From the NCBI GenBank assembly GCA_947034885.2, contig OX344749.2:18739501-18803500 (forward strand): 64,000 nucleotides of DNA, written 5' to 3'. The notes under the pieces are model-generated. The model did no database searches. It was not told where the DNA came from and saw only the letters and a program-made list of their open reading frames with translations. Of this stretch, positions 11,801-24,100 are shown piece after piece (the first letter of the stretch is position 1; every line of letters starts with the position of its first letter). The position numbers and the translations under genes are program-made. Origin of the DNA: Thuidium tamariscinum. Lineage: Eukaryota > Streptophyta > Bryopsida > Hypnales > Thuidiaceae.

Positions 11801-12560
11801 TGCAAATGTCAGCCTTGCAGGCTGGGCTCAGGTTAGCGCTGTTGCTTATCCATGCTCTTCCTTCCTTCTATTATATTTTATCTTTCTATTTCCAGTATCG
11901 AGAGGAGTTTCGTATCAGATTCTGTTTTACAATCGATCTATATATCCATCGTGTGACCTGTTTTAGGCCAATCGAGGGAATTGGTTCGATGAGTCTGAGG
12001 CGAACGAAATTGAATGGGGTTTGAGCCTCACAAAGGCAGTCGGGAAAACAGTTGACTGGGGTCTCTGTGTGGGGAGCTCGAAGGTGGATCTACGGAGTGC
12101 TGCCAGAAACGAAGACAATACAGTCCTTGGTACTGGAGATGGTTCAGGTACAATTTTCCAACTTTTAGAATATGAGGCTCTCGTTTGAATGCCCCTGATG
12201 TATACAGCGTTTCCCTTTTGTAACTGCCCACATGCATTGAAAGCACTGGGTAAACTCACGTTATCACCTCTTCCAGAAGCAATCGGGCAATGAAATTTAT
12301 GATCAAGAAAATTAGATTTGCTGTTTTATTGATTTTGGCGGTTCGTTTGAATTCTAGCTTCATTGTATTTCGCTGGATGCATGACAAATGTCTCACATGA
12401 TAGGCGTGATTTTGCATTAGGTAACCTGCAATTGCATATGGAGGCCTTTGTGAAACTCAGCGTGGGGCGTGGTTTTACACTTCAACCTGGTTTAGTGTAC
12501 CTCCGAAATAAGCAGTCACAAACCCCTGCCCTCATGCTACGATCTTCGTGGGCTCTGTGA
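8888..12560 (+). CDS. Unknown 727-aa, probably plastid-targeted, beta-strand-rich protein
   Basis: Six exons join in phase: 8888-9599, 10040-10164, 10705-11169, 11271-11831, 11967-12147, 12421-12560, all with GT-AG introns. I do not recognise the family. Residues 1-95 are Ser/Arg-rich with few acidic residues and end in RRIVACAAGG, which looks like a chloroplast transit peptide and its cleavage region. A Gly/Ser-rich linker follows (GNGIGGGYGNGGQGGGGSSG). From exon 3 a short helix (RETFEDLMRVRERLDKLEF) precedes alternating polar/hydrophobic stretches such as AFVKLSVGRGF and LQPGLVYLR, which suggest amphipathic beta-strands, possibly an envelope beta-barrel. An Asn/Ser-rich insert divides exon 4. 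The start ATG has a favourable GCCATGG context. Introns 1 and 2 carry copies of one dispersed repeat. The gene model is strong; the function is unknown. Confidence 0.8.
9643..9850 (+). repeat. dispersed intron repeat, copy 1
   Basis: This lies in intron 1 of the 8.9 kb gene. It shares ordered blocks with copies at 10219 and 14436: TTGAGCTTCAGGTTTCTT, then TTTTGACCAATGCATCCAG, then a GATTGTGGTGGTATAGAATT block, and a final TTGGTCCTTTAGGGG. No terminal inverted repeat or A-tail was seen. The class of repeat is unknown. Confidence 0.6.
10219..10420 (+). repeat. dispersed intron repeat, copy 2
   Basis: This lies in intron 2 of the same gene and repeats the order of blocks seen in copy 1: TTGAGCTTCAGGTTTCTT, GTGACCAACGGATGCAATG, GATTCTGGTGATATAAAATT, ATGATCAATCGAATTGG and ATCTTTGGTTCTGTAGAGG. 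It is closer to copy 3 than to copy 1 in the GATTCTGGTGATATAA block. Confidence 0.6.
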
Positions 12561-13677
12561 CAGTGCTTTAGTTGGGCCTAGTGAGTATGAACTTAGGCCT
12601 CATATATGTGAATAGTAGTGTAGTTATAATTGCGGTTCTTTAACTTAGTATTAACTTAAATGCACTGTAACCAGATTGTTGCAGAAGGTCAACCTAGTCC
12701 ATTTTAAAAGTTCGATGTTTTTCTGCTACTAATAGATTTGTAGCTGTCACGCAGTGAAATTCCTTATTGCTTCCATTGGTTGCAAAGTCATTTTATGATT
12801 GGATCTCCATTGTATGGCAACTTCAGAGCGTTCGTAATCTTAAATTCCTTTGAGTACATCTAAGATGTTTTGACAGCTTCGCGTGTACTTTCATGGATGA
12901 AAAAAGGCCAACGGACTTTTCCATGTCGGAGGTGAATGACATCGATATCTGGTTACGAAGCGACTTTGGAATTCGGTTGAGACGTTTCGCACGTGTTTGC
13001 GTGAGTTGCATCTCCTTGCCGACAATTCCCTTCATCAGTTCCGAGCTTATCTTCTGCTTTACAGGCTTACATGATCTTAACCTCGCTTGGGTGCTCAGGT
13101 AGAGGTTACCTATCGGCCAGATCTTGAAGGGCATTGGTAGCTAGACTTTTGGCCATGCAGGCGAGGATCTGCGTCAACTTTGATTTCCGGAGCTCTTGCG
13201 TATTTTTCACTTTCATACAATGTGGCGTTGTTGGCGATATCATCCACCACTTGAGACATATACTTCTGGTATAAGTGCACGTAAATGCAACAGCTGCATT
13301 GGTTGAAGAGACCGGAAGATCTATACCGTGGAGCACAATGGGCACTAGTGCAATCAGTTTTCCGTTCGCAGAGAGCAAAAATGTGGCATTGGTAAGCCTT
13401 CAAATTTCTTGAGTTTGTGAAGTTTGAGATCTGTCTTAGGTTTTCACTTACATGAGTTAACGCATCTTCGATGCAGGTTATCACGTTATTGAAATGATTG
13501 CATTATGCGGCTTATGCTCAACTCTCGAACCAGGCTTAATCGACATGGCTATGGCCAGCGTTGCAATTGTCCTAATCGAGGTTACTGAAAACAACAACCT
13601 AGATCCATCTAATCTAAGGCATCTTCATTCCTCATGGCTGTGAACCGTAGTGAGGAGTGACGATTGTTTGGTAGCGA
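12561..13677. other. intergenic, 3' flank of the 8.9 kb gene to DUF674 promoter
   Basis: Short open frames occur on the minus strand (about 90-125 codons near 13110-13484) but have no motif, no matching splice context and no repeat structure. I see no transposon ends. The last few hundred bases should hold the promoter of the plus-strand DUF674 gene, but no TATA box or known element stands out. Confidence 0.4.
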
Positions 13678-16069
13678 ATGGCGGGTTTGAAGCCTCTGGA
13701 TGATGCAGAAGTGGAGCTTTGTGTCAACTGCGGCTTGCCTCCATGCAAGGTGGATCCGACCATCCCCATTACCTTGTTGTTCTCCAAAGCAACGAGGCAA
13801 GTGCTGTGTTTGGAGGTCGGGAAAGATTTTGTGGACACACTGGTGGGGTTTCTTACCCTGCCCATGGGTTACATAATCAAACTCCTGGAGGAGGCCAGCA
13901 TGATTCACAGGCCTGAATGCAAAACAGCTCCACTTTCTGGTATGCCCTGCACTCCAAGACCTAAAAAGGAAAAGAGCGAATCCGGTGAGCATTTTTCTAT
14001 GAGCTCCATTTCCAACATTTTTGAGAGCGTCATAAGGTTGGATTCTAAGGAGATGAGCGCTGACAAAAAGTGCTTGGTTGACCCCAAGCCAGCCACTCCC
14101 TTTGGGGCTGGCAAACTCTTGGCCTTACCGGCCACGCCCTCTTCAACTGACCAGTCAATAATGAGCACGGAGTCTCTAAATTTTTACGGTTGCGGACATG
14201 CGTGCTCTTTGTACACCACAAGTCCCTCCACGACGTGCCCTCAGCACAAAAAGAAAATGAGAGTTCTGTTCAAGATGGTGGAGCCTGGACAAATGGCCGA
14301 TGCTAACAAGCAGAGTGATGCGAACTCTCAGGTATGTCTGGATATGATGCCATTCATGACCTTGCCTCTTGCTCAGAAAATAAATCTCACAGGACTAAGA
14401 GGGCAATTTTGGCCTTATGTTTTTTCTTAGCTGTTTCGAGTAGTTCACTTGGGGACCTGTTTTTTGCCAAAAATTTGACCAACGCATGAAATGCTCTTCA
14501 CTGATTCTGGTGATATAATTTGACCTTCTGAATTATATTTCCATAATGTGATGAATCAAATTGGCCTCTTTATTTCCCTGAAATCTTGGTCCTTAGGGCT
14601 AAACAAAAAGAGTTGTTCGGTGTAGATATTTGCATAGCATGTATGATGATGATTGTGCACATTTTGATGATTTTTCCAACTAGTAAACAGCCTGGACCAA
14701 TGTCGTTATAAGCTTGCTTGTGCTGGTGACAGATTTTGCAATGTTTTAGGTCGAGAACGCTATTTTAGAGTTGTTGCACTGCTTTCCCTTATGGGCAATT
14801 GTCCCCCATCAGCTGACGGATTTACAGAACTCCAATTGGGCAGGAACAGCCAGATGGTCACGATTCAGCTCGCAGCAGTTCACGACCTCAGCGTGGACGA
14901 GCATGTGCTTCGGATACTTGCGCTGTCAAGCAACCGATCCCCTCTAGGGCTCAAAGCAGGCAGTCTACTCTCAGACCGTCTACTGCTAAAATTTCTGCAG
15001 CTCCTGCAGCATTTGACCCTGAGATTTCTCGTCCACCGACCAGGGTTCTCAGCTTACAACTCTCCATATTGCCTACGAGCCCAGCTCCTTCCTTGGTATG
15101 TACTTCATTTTAACCTCCCAGTACCGAAACTAAAAATAGAAACGACACACTGGCAGTTGCTGGTCAACTACAGTAACATCCAGAAACATACTTCTATAGT
15201 TCAATTACGTAGGGCGTGATTTATTCTTTCTATTTATACATTTTGTTACCCTCCTTGAAGCTTCCTTCGTGATTCATTTCAACTTTTATTGTATGGAAGT
15301 AGCCACTTTTTGCCATTTGGACACTTAATTATGTCCCACATGTTCCTTTCTTCTTGAGTTCCTTGCGGAATTCAATCTGGCTTTGACGCTTGGACGTGTG
15401 AAGTCGGGGATTTAGCAGAACCCAATCGATGAAGGCTATGTGAAGGAAGGCACCAAGTATATGATCACCAACGCACTTAACGTCCACGCCAGTTCTGAGG
15501 CGATCAAGGCTCTCATTACCCTCAGCATTATTCGATGTGAACGGGTTGGCGACCTGGACACCATGCCGGTGTCTGTTGTTAGATCGGAGGTACACTCAGA
15601 CCTTCTAATATGACCTTCAAGACGACATTCCGGAATATTCTGCCAACTCGTCAAACAATCATTTTCTGTAGCACGCCTGTCACGTATTCAAACTATATCG
15701 TAGTCGTGTTTTTAGACCCAGGCTGTCAGATTACAGAGGTCTTGGTGTACTGGCTTGCCCTCGAGTCAAACATATATTTATGTAACTTTGTATCACCATG
15801 TGTCATGATAGAGAGGTATTCAATGGTGCTTGTTTGTGGATGTCGGTCGATGGGATTCGTTACAGGTCTTAGAGCTGCTGAAATTGTCTTTTACGTCCAC
15901 AAATGTGCTGAATGACGTGTTCGGCAAGCACTGTGCGGATGTCAAAGCCGTTGGTACCACGCTACCCAAGCCCTGCTTCAGCCAATTAATTTGCTACGTA
16001 GTTGCCAGTTCGCTAAAAAATACTCGTATCAAATTTGCTAATATTCTAGAACTTGCTGCCAGACATTAA
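13678..16069 (+). CDS. DUF674 family protein, type 1 (left copy)
   Basis: Three exons join in phase (13678-14331, 15419-15589, 15866-16069) and give 342 residues. DUF674 (Pfam PF05056) is a plant family of unknown function. The signature is LEVGKDFVDTLVGFLTLP at residues 45-62, followed by SISNIFESVIRLDSKEM, by RCERVGDLDTMPV in exon 2 and by TSTNVLNDVFGKHC in exon 3. Residues 172-190 hold a C-x3-C-x10-C-x2-H motif and residues 15-23 another Cys group (CVNC), so a metal site is possible. The protein is one DUF674 unit, shorter than the two-unit members known in flowering plants. Intron 1 (1.09 kb) is long and carries a dispersed repeat plus a GC-richer open stretch near 14791-15110. It converges with the type 2 gene at 17.2 kb and is closest to the gene at 60.4 kb. 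The C-terminus after the conserved NVLNDVFGK is less certain. Confidence 0.82.
14436..14605 (+). repeat. dispersed intron repeat, copy 3
   Basis: This lies in intron 1 of the type 1 DUF674 gene. It has the same blocks in the same order as the two copies in the 8.9 kb gene: TTTGACCAACGCATGAAATG, CTGATTCTGGTGATATAA, a TGTGATGAATCAAATTGG block and ATCTTGGTCCTTAGGG. The left GAGCTTCAGG block is lost. Confidence 0.55.
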
Positions 16070-17201
16070 TATATTGTGAATGAATGTGCAGTTTTTGAGG
16101 AGAAGAAAGAGCCTTTTTTCCCTCAGTGTGCTGAAACACCTTGTTGCCAATGCTCTCTTTTGGGGACTCCATTGAAAGGCGGGCAGGACTGAAAGCAAGG
16201 GAACACAGAACTCTAAATGTGCACGATGGGAATGACAGGGCTGTACATGTTCGCTGAGATAGGTAATCTTGCTGAAATGGGTCACCGCAACTGGATAGCA
16301 AACATGGGTGAAATCTCACAGTTTGGTTTTAGTGACCGAGGGAACGTTTGATCCCCAGCCTGCTCCTTGCATTCAAGGTTGTAGCCTCTTTGATACTGTG
16401 ATCTCTAGAGAATGCCGAAAGTGATCAACGATAGAGGTTTGTATTGCAGTAGCACCAATTTGAAGTGCCGGTTTTGAAATTTCCATTAGCACTACCTGAT
16501 GTGTCCCGAACGGACCATACAAGATGAGCCAGTCAGGGAATAAAATGAGAAACCTTTATAAAGACAGGAGAAACAACGTGCAAAGTTTTTGGAAGCACTG
16601 AAAATTCTGCCTGCCTGTTTGAGCATGTTACTGACGCCCTGTGTATGAGGATGCCGCATGGTTGGAAGAGTACCTGGTTTTCATACTCGTTTGAATGTAG
16701 AACACTGTGTTTTAAAGTTTGTTACCCACAGGCTCTTCCAAAGGTTCCCTGGCCGATAGAAGGGACTTCCATTCCTATGTATTGTACAGTACAGACAAGA
16801 TTTAGTGCCACTTGCATCTCCAGGTATCTCGAGCATATTCCTTTCAAATTTTCAAATCTGAACACCTCAGGAGTTGCGATCTCATGGCTCCTCACAATTT
16901 GAGGACCATACGAGCTTCTTGAGGGGATTTCAACACTATATACCGAGGTAGTTTCCTCCTCCCTAAGAAGACCAATACGCTTTCCTGTGATGCCTGGGGC
17001 CAAATCTTTACTGAGAGACTGAAAGCAGAGCATTTTTAAGAAACTCCATGAACCATTTCATGGCAGAGCACGGTCAACGATGGCCTAGAAAACCTATAAA
17101 TAGTACCTAGAAGACAAAAGTCACAGCCAAGAGAGAGAAGAGACCTTTACCAAGTGACGAAGATATCGCGGACGATTTAAAAAGCCTTGAGAGATATTAT
17201 A
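16070..17201. other. intergenic between convergent DUF674 genes
   Basis: This stretch should contain the 3' ends of both DUF674 transcripts. Short open frames on both strands show no recognisable content. No inverted terminal repeats or tandem repeats were seen. Confidence 0.4.
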
Positions 17202-20134
17202 TCAGGGATGCCAAACTCTGGACGGAAGTCGGACACGGGAGTTTGTTAACATCGTCCAAGGGGGTTTGACACCAGCAGCAGCAGCAGATTTGGGCCTCGC
17301 GGGACCAACAGCAGAAGACTCAAGCTCAGAATGCTCCGAGGTCAGGTGACAAAGCCTGGCCATCATCCTGTCCACTTGCTTCTCCAACATTAGCATTTCT
17401 TTGCAAGCGGCGGGCATGATGTACTCTCCGTCAGCCCTTTTCCTGATGCGCTTCGTTCCACATGAGCTTGATCTGCTGCTGGAGACCACGCTGGTCTCAT
17501 GCCAGGCCCGCACAAAGCAAGTGAACCAAAATTGGAAGCCATTGAAACTCTAGGCAGAATGCAATTTTTACAAACTGGGAGACGTGAAACTGTGCACCAG
17601 ATTACAAGTCAAGACATGAACTTATCCTCTCCACCAGTTAAGGAACTCAGTTTCCAGTCAACAGCTGCTGACTGGGAATTGACGACCAGTTTGGTAGCAA
17701 AAAACTAATTGTTGCTGAACAAAACAAGTAAAAGCACCCACTAATCTTTTTTGCAAGGTCTCACCTAGGAACGGCATTTGAGTCTTGTGTGGCGGCAGGG
17801 GTATTATTTAGGTCTCTCAGAGCAGAACTGATTCGTTGCTCCCTCTCTCTCACGTAATTGACGAGGCTGCTGTGGAATGCAGCGTCCTGCACTTCTCGTA
17901 AGGCGTTGTAGAGCCCGCATCCCCAGTCTCGTGCAATCTGTATGGACTCCTTCAGGGGAACAACAGATTCTTCAGCCTGGTTGGGTGACTCAAGTGGGAA
18001 AATCTCGAGGCTAGGACTGGATTCTACCGCGATTGTTTCTCGAAGAGGTTTGCTGAAAACATCACTCAGCACGTTTCCTGATGTCAGAGACGCCCTCAGC
18101 AACTTTAATACCTGCAATGAAGAGAGTCAATCATGAAACACTGTGAATTGTGCATTGATTTGTCACGGGTGAAAAATCTTTCAAATATTTTGTTTTACTG
18201 AGGGATAATATATTTAGAATTGTATGAGGTCACCGACTCACAGTGAAAGCCATATTTATCTTGTGACTTAAGCTATCTTGAGTATTCTCTATCACAAGAT
18301 CGAAAAAATATCGTCGGTCGTGTCCTCATTTGCGAGAGGATTCCAACGCACTAAAACATGTTATAACCGATTATGGTACCAAGTTGTTGTGGATTTTCAA
18401 AGTTTTGTTCATGAGATAAGTGAAGGCGTCAGTAGGCTTTGATTCTGCTAAAGTTGTAAATGGTCTCATTCAATAGATTGCGAATATCTACTTGTTAATT
18501 TGTAACACTGACTTCATTTCTACATGTTGGACTAGTCAACTAGACTACGATTGGACCTAAAGGTAGGTTCCCTACCTCATCGGTACCAACACGAAGCTCA
18601 ATGCTGTCAAGAGAGCTCATGTTCTCCACCTTGAGCTTTTTCAGCAAAGCCAAGGAGTTGGAACTGGGAAAAACCTCCAGATTGTCAGTCACAAAATACT
18701 TACTGCTGCTCTTCACATACCCATTGGTGTCCCCGTTGGGTGTCCCCCCCGTTGTTGTGTCACTCCCATCATCCATCATCTTGCACTGAGTGGTCATCTT
18801 CTTGTGATGCCGTGGGCACTTGGCTCCATACCTGCTGAATCAGATTACAATTGGCGTTCAAGTATTCGGCATTGCCTAAAAACCCAAAACTATTATGCAC
18901 ATGGAATCGCTGAAGGCTACTCTGCAAATTACTCTGAGCACTATGCTCTCTTTTCACGTACTCAAACTTCCTCACCTTCACTGTAGATGTAAGATAGCTC
19001 TTGTCAATGTAAGGTCTCCTGTCCTTTGATCCAAAACCTTAAAGCAAAGTTATGAAGCAGTGGATGTAGGATTACGTCAAGCAGCTACATTAGCACACTA
19101 TATAGCACTTACTCGCATTTTGTAAAAGCAATTTTAAGACTCAAAACTTCCTCACATTCACTGCAAATGTGGCTTCAGTCAATGCAAAGCCTTCTCCTTC
19201 GGTAGAGAGCCAATAAATGAAGCGCACGGGACCTGGGGGAGACGAAGGTGCAGTGACCACTGGCACCGCAGGTGAAGAAGCCTTGAGAGTGGCAGGGCTC
19301 CAAGTCACCCAGCTCACTCTCAGTAGCCAGATACCCCAGCCCATACACTGGCTTCAGCTCCGTCAGCATTTTCTTGCTGGCACACAATGTCTCCTCAGCT
19401 TCCAGTCTCTGGATGCTCTTGAACACATTCGCAATGCCGCCCACTGTCTTTGGGGTCACCATTGCATCTGCAACCACAAGCAAATTCCAACAGTACCGTT
19501 TAATCCTCAAAGCTCTAAAAAAATGTCTCCTAACTTGTTATTTGCGCACTTTCTTACCATTGGAACAACATAGTAGTAGTTGAGTCCCTAATCACCGATA
19601 CTTGTATTGCCAAAGAAGGATCTCCACCTGCTCCGGAACATTGCTGGTCCTTAACCTCTAAAAGATCAAGGACTCATTGTTTTTTTAATGATTAATGATT
19701 CGATAAATCACTTTGTGAATATAATAGAATTCAGATGAGGCAAATTGTGTGTCTCCGGAATCAGCGAAAATTGGGCAGAAAACGAATAAAATTGAACGAA
19801 AGAAAGTCCTAAAAAATGACCTGCACAAACTGCTAAAAAACATGAGGCCCTGTTTGGGATTCCTGGTCAACATGGTTAATTCTGGAGGGTAAGCGCACAG
19901 AAATCACTTACTCTCAGAGAGAAGCTTGATGACGCAGCCAATGGGCAAGGTCAGAAACCCCACAACAAGATCCACAAAGTCCTTTCCAGCTTCCACAAAC
20001 AGGATCTGGTGACTGCTTGTGCTGTACATGAGCGTGATCTGAATCCCCTTGTCCGTGACTGCATGTGGAATTAGTTCCGTCCCGAACTGCGTCATATCCT
20101 TCAATTCAAAGAGCAAATAGAAACCTCCTCTCAT
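17202..20134 (-). CDS. DUF674 family protein, type 2 (left copy)
   Basis: Five exons on the minus strand join in phase: 20134-19912, 19467-19233, 18831-18576, 18111-17765, 17490-17202, giving 449 residues. Exon 1 carries VEAGKDFVDLVVGFLTLP, the DUF674 signature. Exon 2 has MVTPKTVGGIANVFKSIQRL. Exon 3 has YFVTDNLEVF and KKLKVENMSSLDSIELRVGT. Exon 4 has LLRASLTSGNVLSDVFSK. A C-x5-C-x10-C-x2-H motif spans residues 141-161 across the exon 2/3 junction. The Met at residue 14 is an alternative start. Exon 5 is the least certain: the strong donor CCTAG/GTGAGA after exon 4 demands another exon. The frame chosen holds a charged, possibly coiled-coil segment (LMLEKQVDRMMARLCHL) not usual for DUF674. 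If exon 4 is instead terminal, the protein ends at 17761. Confidence 0.75.
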
Positions 20135-20646
20135 TCAGCGCCCAAATTCCCTGTCACTCGGTGCCCTGGCACAGTGGATCATTTTGGAGTCGGACCAAAC
20201 TGCCCTTCTCTCAAAATCTTGGCTGAGCATGTCCAGGCACACAAGCCTCAAGTTATTAAACTCGTCCAGAGCATCTCCATTGACTGGATCTGCTAATATC
20301 GCATTTGAAACTCTGAAAAAGCATGCAACCCGAACAGAACTCTCGACAAAATTGAAATTAGCTAATTCTCCCTTCCAAGTCGGCTCCCAGCATAACTTCG
20401 TAAACCTAAAATCAGGTGAGCTACCAATGGTAGTTTAAAACGCCAGATTTCCAGCATTGACATTTAAACTAATAGTAACCCAAACATTCTCTCCATCTCC
20501 AGAAAGAAAACGCAAAATGGGACTGAGATTCGAAGAGCGGCGTGGCGCTTGAGCATGTTGGGAAACAACACCAGGAATAGCGAAGTAGACGAAGAGGCGC
20601 ATGAGTGTTAATATGAAGCAGTCCAACTATCACCTTCTCTGCATTT

Positions 20647-20750
20647 CAGTTCCTGAACCAGATCACCAAATGGATTAGTTCTACGTTACATATTACTTCA
20701 GCTCCTGAACCAGATCACCAAATTAATGACTTCTACGCTAAATATCAGGA
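20647..20750. repeat. 52-bp tandem repeat, two copies
   Basis: Two adjacent units begin CAGTTCCTGAACCAGATCAC and CAGCTCCTGAACCAGATCAC. They stay alignable for 52 bases each, through a TTCTACG[TC]TA block. The repeat lies between the DUF674 type 2 start and the 3' end of the WD40 gene. The surrounding stretch (20135-21156) holds one 113-codon plus-strand frame at 20800 that I do not consider a gene. Confidence 0.7.
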
Positions 20751-21156
20751 TGATTCCTGGCCTGGACTTTGTCTGTCGGGTTGTCTTCTTCTTAGTCCCA
20801 TGGTACCCATTAAATGCATCACGAACAGTGCTCGTAAAATAATCAAGAGAATTACTAAAGCATCTGACGTCAGGTTTTTATTACAATGCAAGAATCCGAA
20901 TCACGCATCTACGAGCCTGCACGAGATTCTACAACATTTTGACCGTCTAATGCGTCGCCATCAATTGATCATAAGCTCTCCCTCAAACTCCAAACACCAC
21001 GGTCTATACTGTGCTAAGCTAGAGGAAAAGGCGAAAGTGACATGGGAGGAAAATGAATCAACGATCACAATTCGTGATCAGAAGGTAAAAGACATTTTCA
21101 AAAAAATGCTTCAACAAATACACATCCTGCTACAGCGCTGAATCGAGCGCCATAAC

Positions 21157-24100
21157 TCAAAGCCGGACAGGATGGCCATAATTCTGGAACGTCCTTATTT
21201 CACCATCCAAGCCTGCAGTAACTATCACTAAGCCCCAGAGGGGAGAATTAACAGAAGGGATGTCTAATTTGACTGGGCTGCTTCTTGCCTCCTCCACAAC
21301 AACGCCTTGCCTGCCATCATCGCTTCCCAGCGAAGCTGAGCGCATCAAGCCTGCCAAAGGACTGCCAAACGCAGGAAGCTGTTCTTCCGGCCATGTGGAA
21401 GATCCTTTCGGCCCACTGTCAGTGAAGAAGCTTGTGCATGACTGCAATCGAGGGGAGGAATCCCCGCCATTACCCGAATTCATCACATCCAAGCTAACAT
21501 TCTCAAGGAGTGCTTCCTCCTCATCTTCTACAACTTGATCTCTTCTCCCACTACTTAAAAAGTCATATGAAGGCTCGAATTTATCGTCGTCGTCGTCGTC
21601 GGATTGAAAACCACCCGCGTCATCAGGCTCACTTGCTGCACGGGCACTGTCCATTCTGTCTGATCCAGTGACAGCTCCACTATCAGCTTGTAAGACACTG
21701 GAATCAGTTGTGGGCTCCGGCCACGGCAAAGCCACTGAAACGAAACGGCAGTGAAACTCCTCACAAGCCAGTTGCTTGTCTCTTCGGTACAGTGATTTGG
21801 TGGAGGATGGGTCCTTGTTGTCCGAACTCCAAATAAGAATGCGTGAATCCTCGCTTGCGCTGACGATGTAGTCTCCATTCCGAGTGTATGACGCTGAAAT
21901 CTGGCTGTTCATATTCTTCAGGCCTGCATCGAGAACAAGGAAACCAGAACGATTGATCCAGCCAGCTTAATAAGAAACAAGCGACTAATCGCAAGTGCCT
22001 CTGACCCAAATAAATCGTACAAATTTCCACATGCCACTTTCCATATACTCAGTACAATCTTCAAAGTATGTTCCTCATTCATTGAAAGTTTCAAAACAAC
22101 TATTTGAGAATCTTGGCACGGCAGTACACTAAAAAGCACATATCACAAATTCTACTGAGCAGAAGAAATTCATTCTCGGGATTAAAGGACCCAACATGCC
22201 ACTATTGCTCTTAACATATGTCTCATTCGATTGAGCAACAGAGCTTTCTACATCCTTAGTCTCTGGCCTTGGGAAGGAACAAAAAGGTCGTAGGTAATTA
22301 GATTCCATCGGGCTAGCTACTGCCATCGATTGGGCATGGATGTGCAAGCAAGAGAAAAACTGCTAGAGTCACTTAAGTGCCAGAACTGGAATCAGCATAG
22401 AGAAGTATAACGAACCTTTGTACTTGGCACAGAGCTTCAGGTGATCGTAGACCCGAATTCGAGAATCGTTTGAAGTTACGAGGACCTTCTCCGGGTCCCC
22501 AGGCATACACTGCAGAACAGTGAGATGTTAGATAGAGGTAAGGACAAAAAGATCCATTCCACATTGCGATGCTTCCCCACATAATTTTACAACTACATAT
22601 TTTGAATGCTATGAAAGAGAGACAAAAGGAATTAAATTTTAAGGCATATCAAAACAAAGAGAAGCGCTAGTAAAAAAATTGAAATGATAAATGAAAATCA
22701 GACTTAGAAGGCTCCAAAAGTTGTCATAAATCCACCACCAGTTTACCACCACTTCAAACTAATCCATTCTCAATCTACAAGATGCTCCCTCAAAAGAAAA
22801 GTTTAGAGCCAAAACAGTGTTATTGGATGTTGATGGGCATGGCACATTCCTTGGGAATTATAAGTGCAAAATTGTGCTTGGTAGGGGTCAAAAGGATGGT
22901 AGAGTAATTGCTCACATTTCAAATCTTAACACATCTTCTTCCCTCTTTCTTAGATTCCAGAATATGTAGTTAGTTTAAAATTTGGTGAAGGATCGACTAC
23001 ATGGGAAAGTTCCAAGTGGGGAACGGACTTTTTAGCCCACATCTCAATAGATGTCTTACTCCTGATCTACATTCGCTGACCTGGAGTGATGATGCTCAGC
23101 ACCTGAAATTGAAGAAAAGCTATCTGCCTATTAAATGCACAACCATGTGTATCCAAGTGAAAAACACATAAAAATATCAGTCAAGCCATCTTACATGAAG
23201 TCCAGTTATCTTTTTCCCTCTTCCTTTCTTGTTCTCAGTGCGAACGTCTATAGAAGCATCAAGCTGAAGTTTATTTCCTGCAACAGAAACTTCCATATGA
23301 GTCCTCAAAACAACTTTGTTTCAACACAATGATGCTGATAGCTCTACGATCAAGCTAACACCTCTGCAATAAACTCTAGACTTTAAGAGCGTCCGTAATT
23401 GATAAGCATTTACGAATATCAGAACATTCCCACCACATCACAATTTTCGTGTTCAGATTTCGTGAAACCCACTAGAAAGGGTAAAAACAAACCTATGGTG
23501 TTGTAGAAGCGACAAGTTCCTTTATATGAACCAACTATAGCTTTCTGCAACCCATACAGAAAATGATTTGTTAGATCTTCCACCAGCAACTTACAGCTTA
23601 CAGAATTTTCTAAATGAAAAGGGAAAAAAGCAACAAGAAATATAGAAGTACCTCTCCGTCTGGAGTGTAGGACACAGCTGTGACCATCTCTCGCAGATCG
23701 ATCCAGTCAGCCACTTGGTGTTCAGCGATATTCCAAATCCGAAGCTTATCATCCAGCGCGCCACTTAAGAAGTAACTATCATCTACTGGGTTGAACTGCA
23801 CACAAGTGACTGCAAACCCGAAGGATGGGAATACACCCCTAAAGGTAAGAGAATATGCAATCCTCTCTTCACAAAACTCAATTAAATGTATGACATCAAA
23901 CACTACTCCACTGACATTAATGATTACATGTCGGAGTTGCCATCAAACACTCAAATCACTGAGACATCTTATTCCTGACTAAAGAATATGAGAACTCTAA
24001 GAATTGGTCGACTAAATAAGTGAACTAAAGTGCAAAGACATCCAAAAAGGAAAATTACCTAAAGTCGATTCATGGACATTTCTAAACCACGTTAAAAATG

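Noticed and set aside
19651-19671. TTAACCTCTAAAAGATCAAG as a TTAA-type end
   Set aside because: Only the first few bases fit the family and no partner end was found.
20800-21141. 113-codon plus-strand open frame starting ATGGTACCC
   Set aside because: No domain, no splice partner, and it overlaps the expected 3' untranslated region of the WD40 gene.
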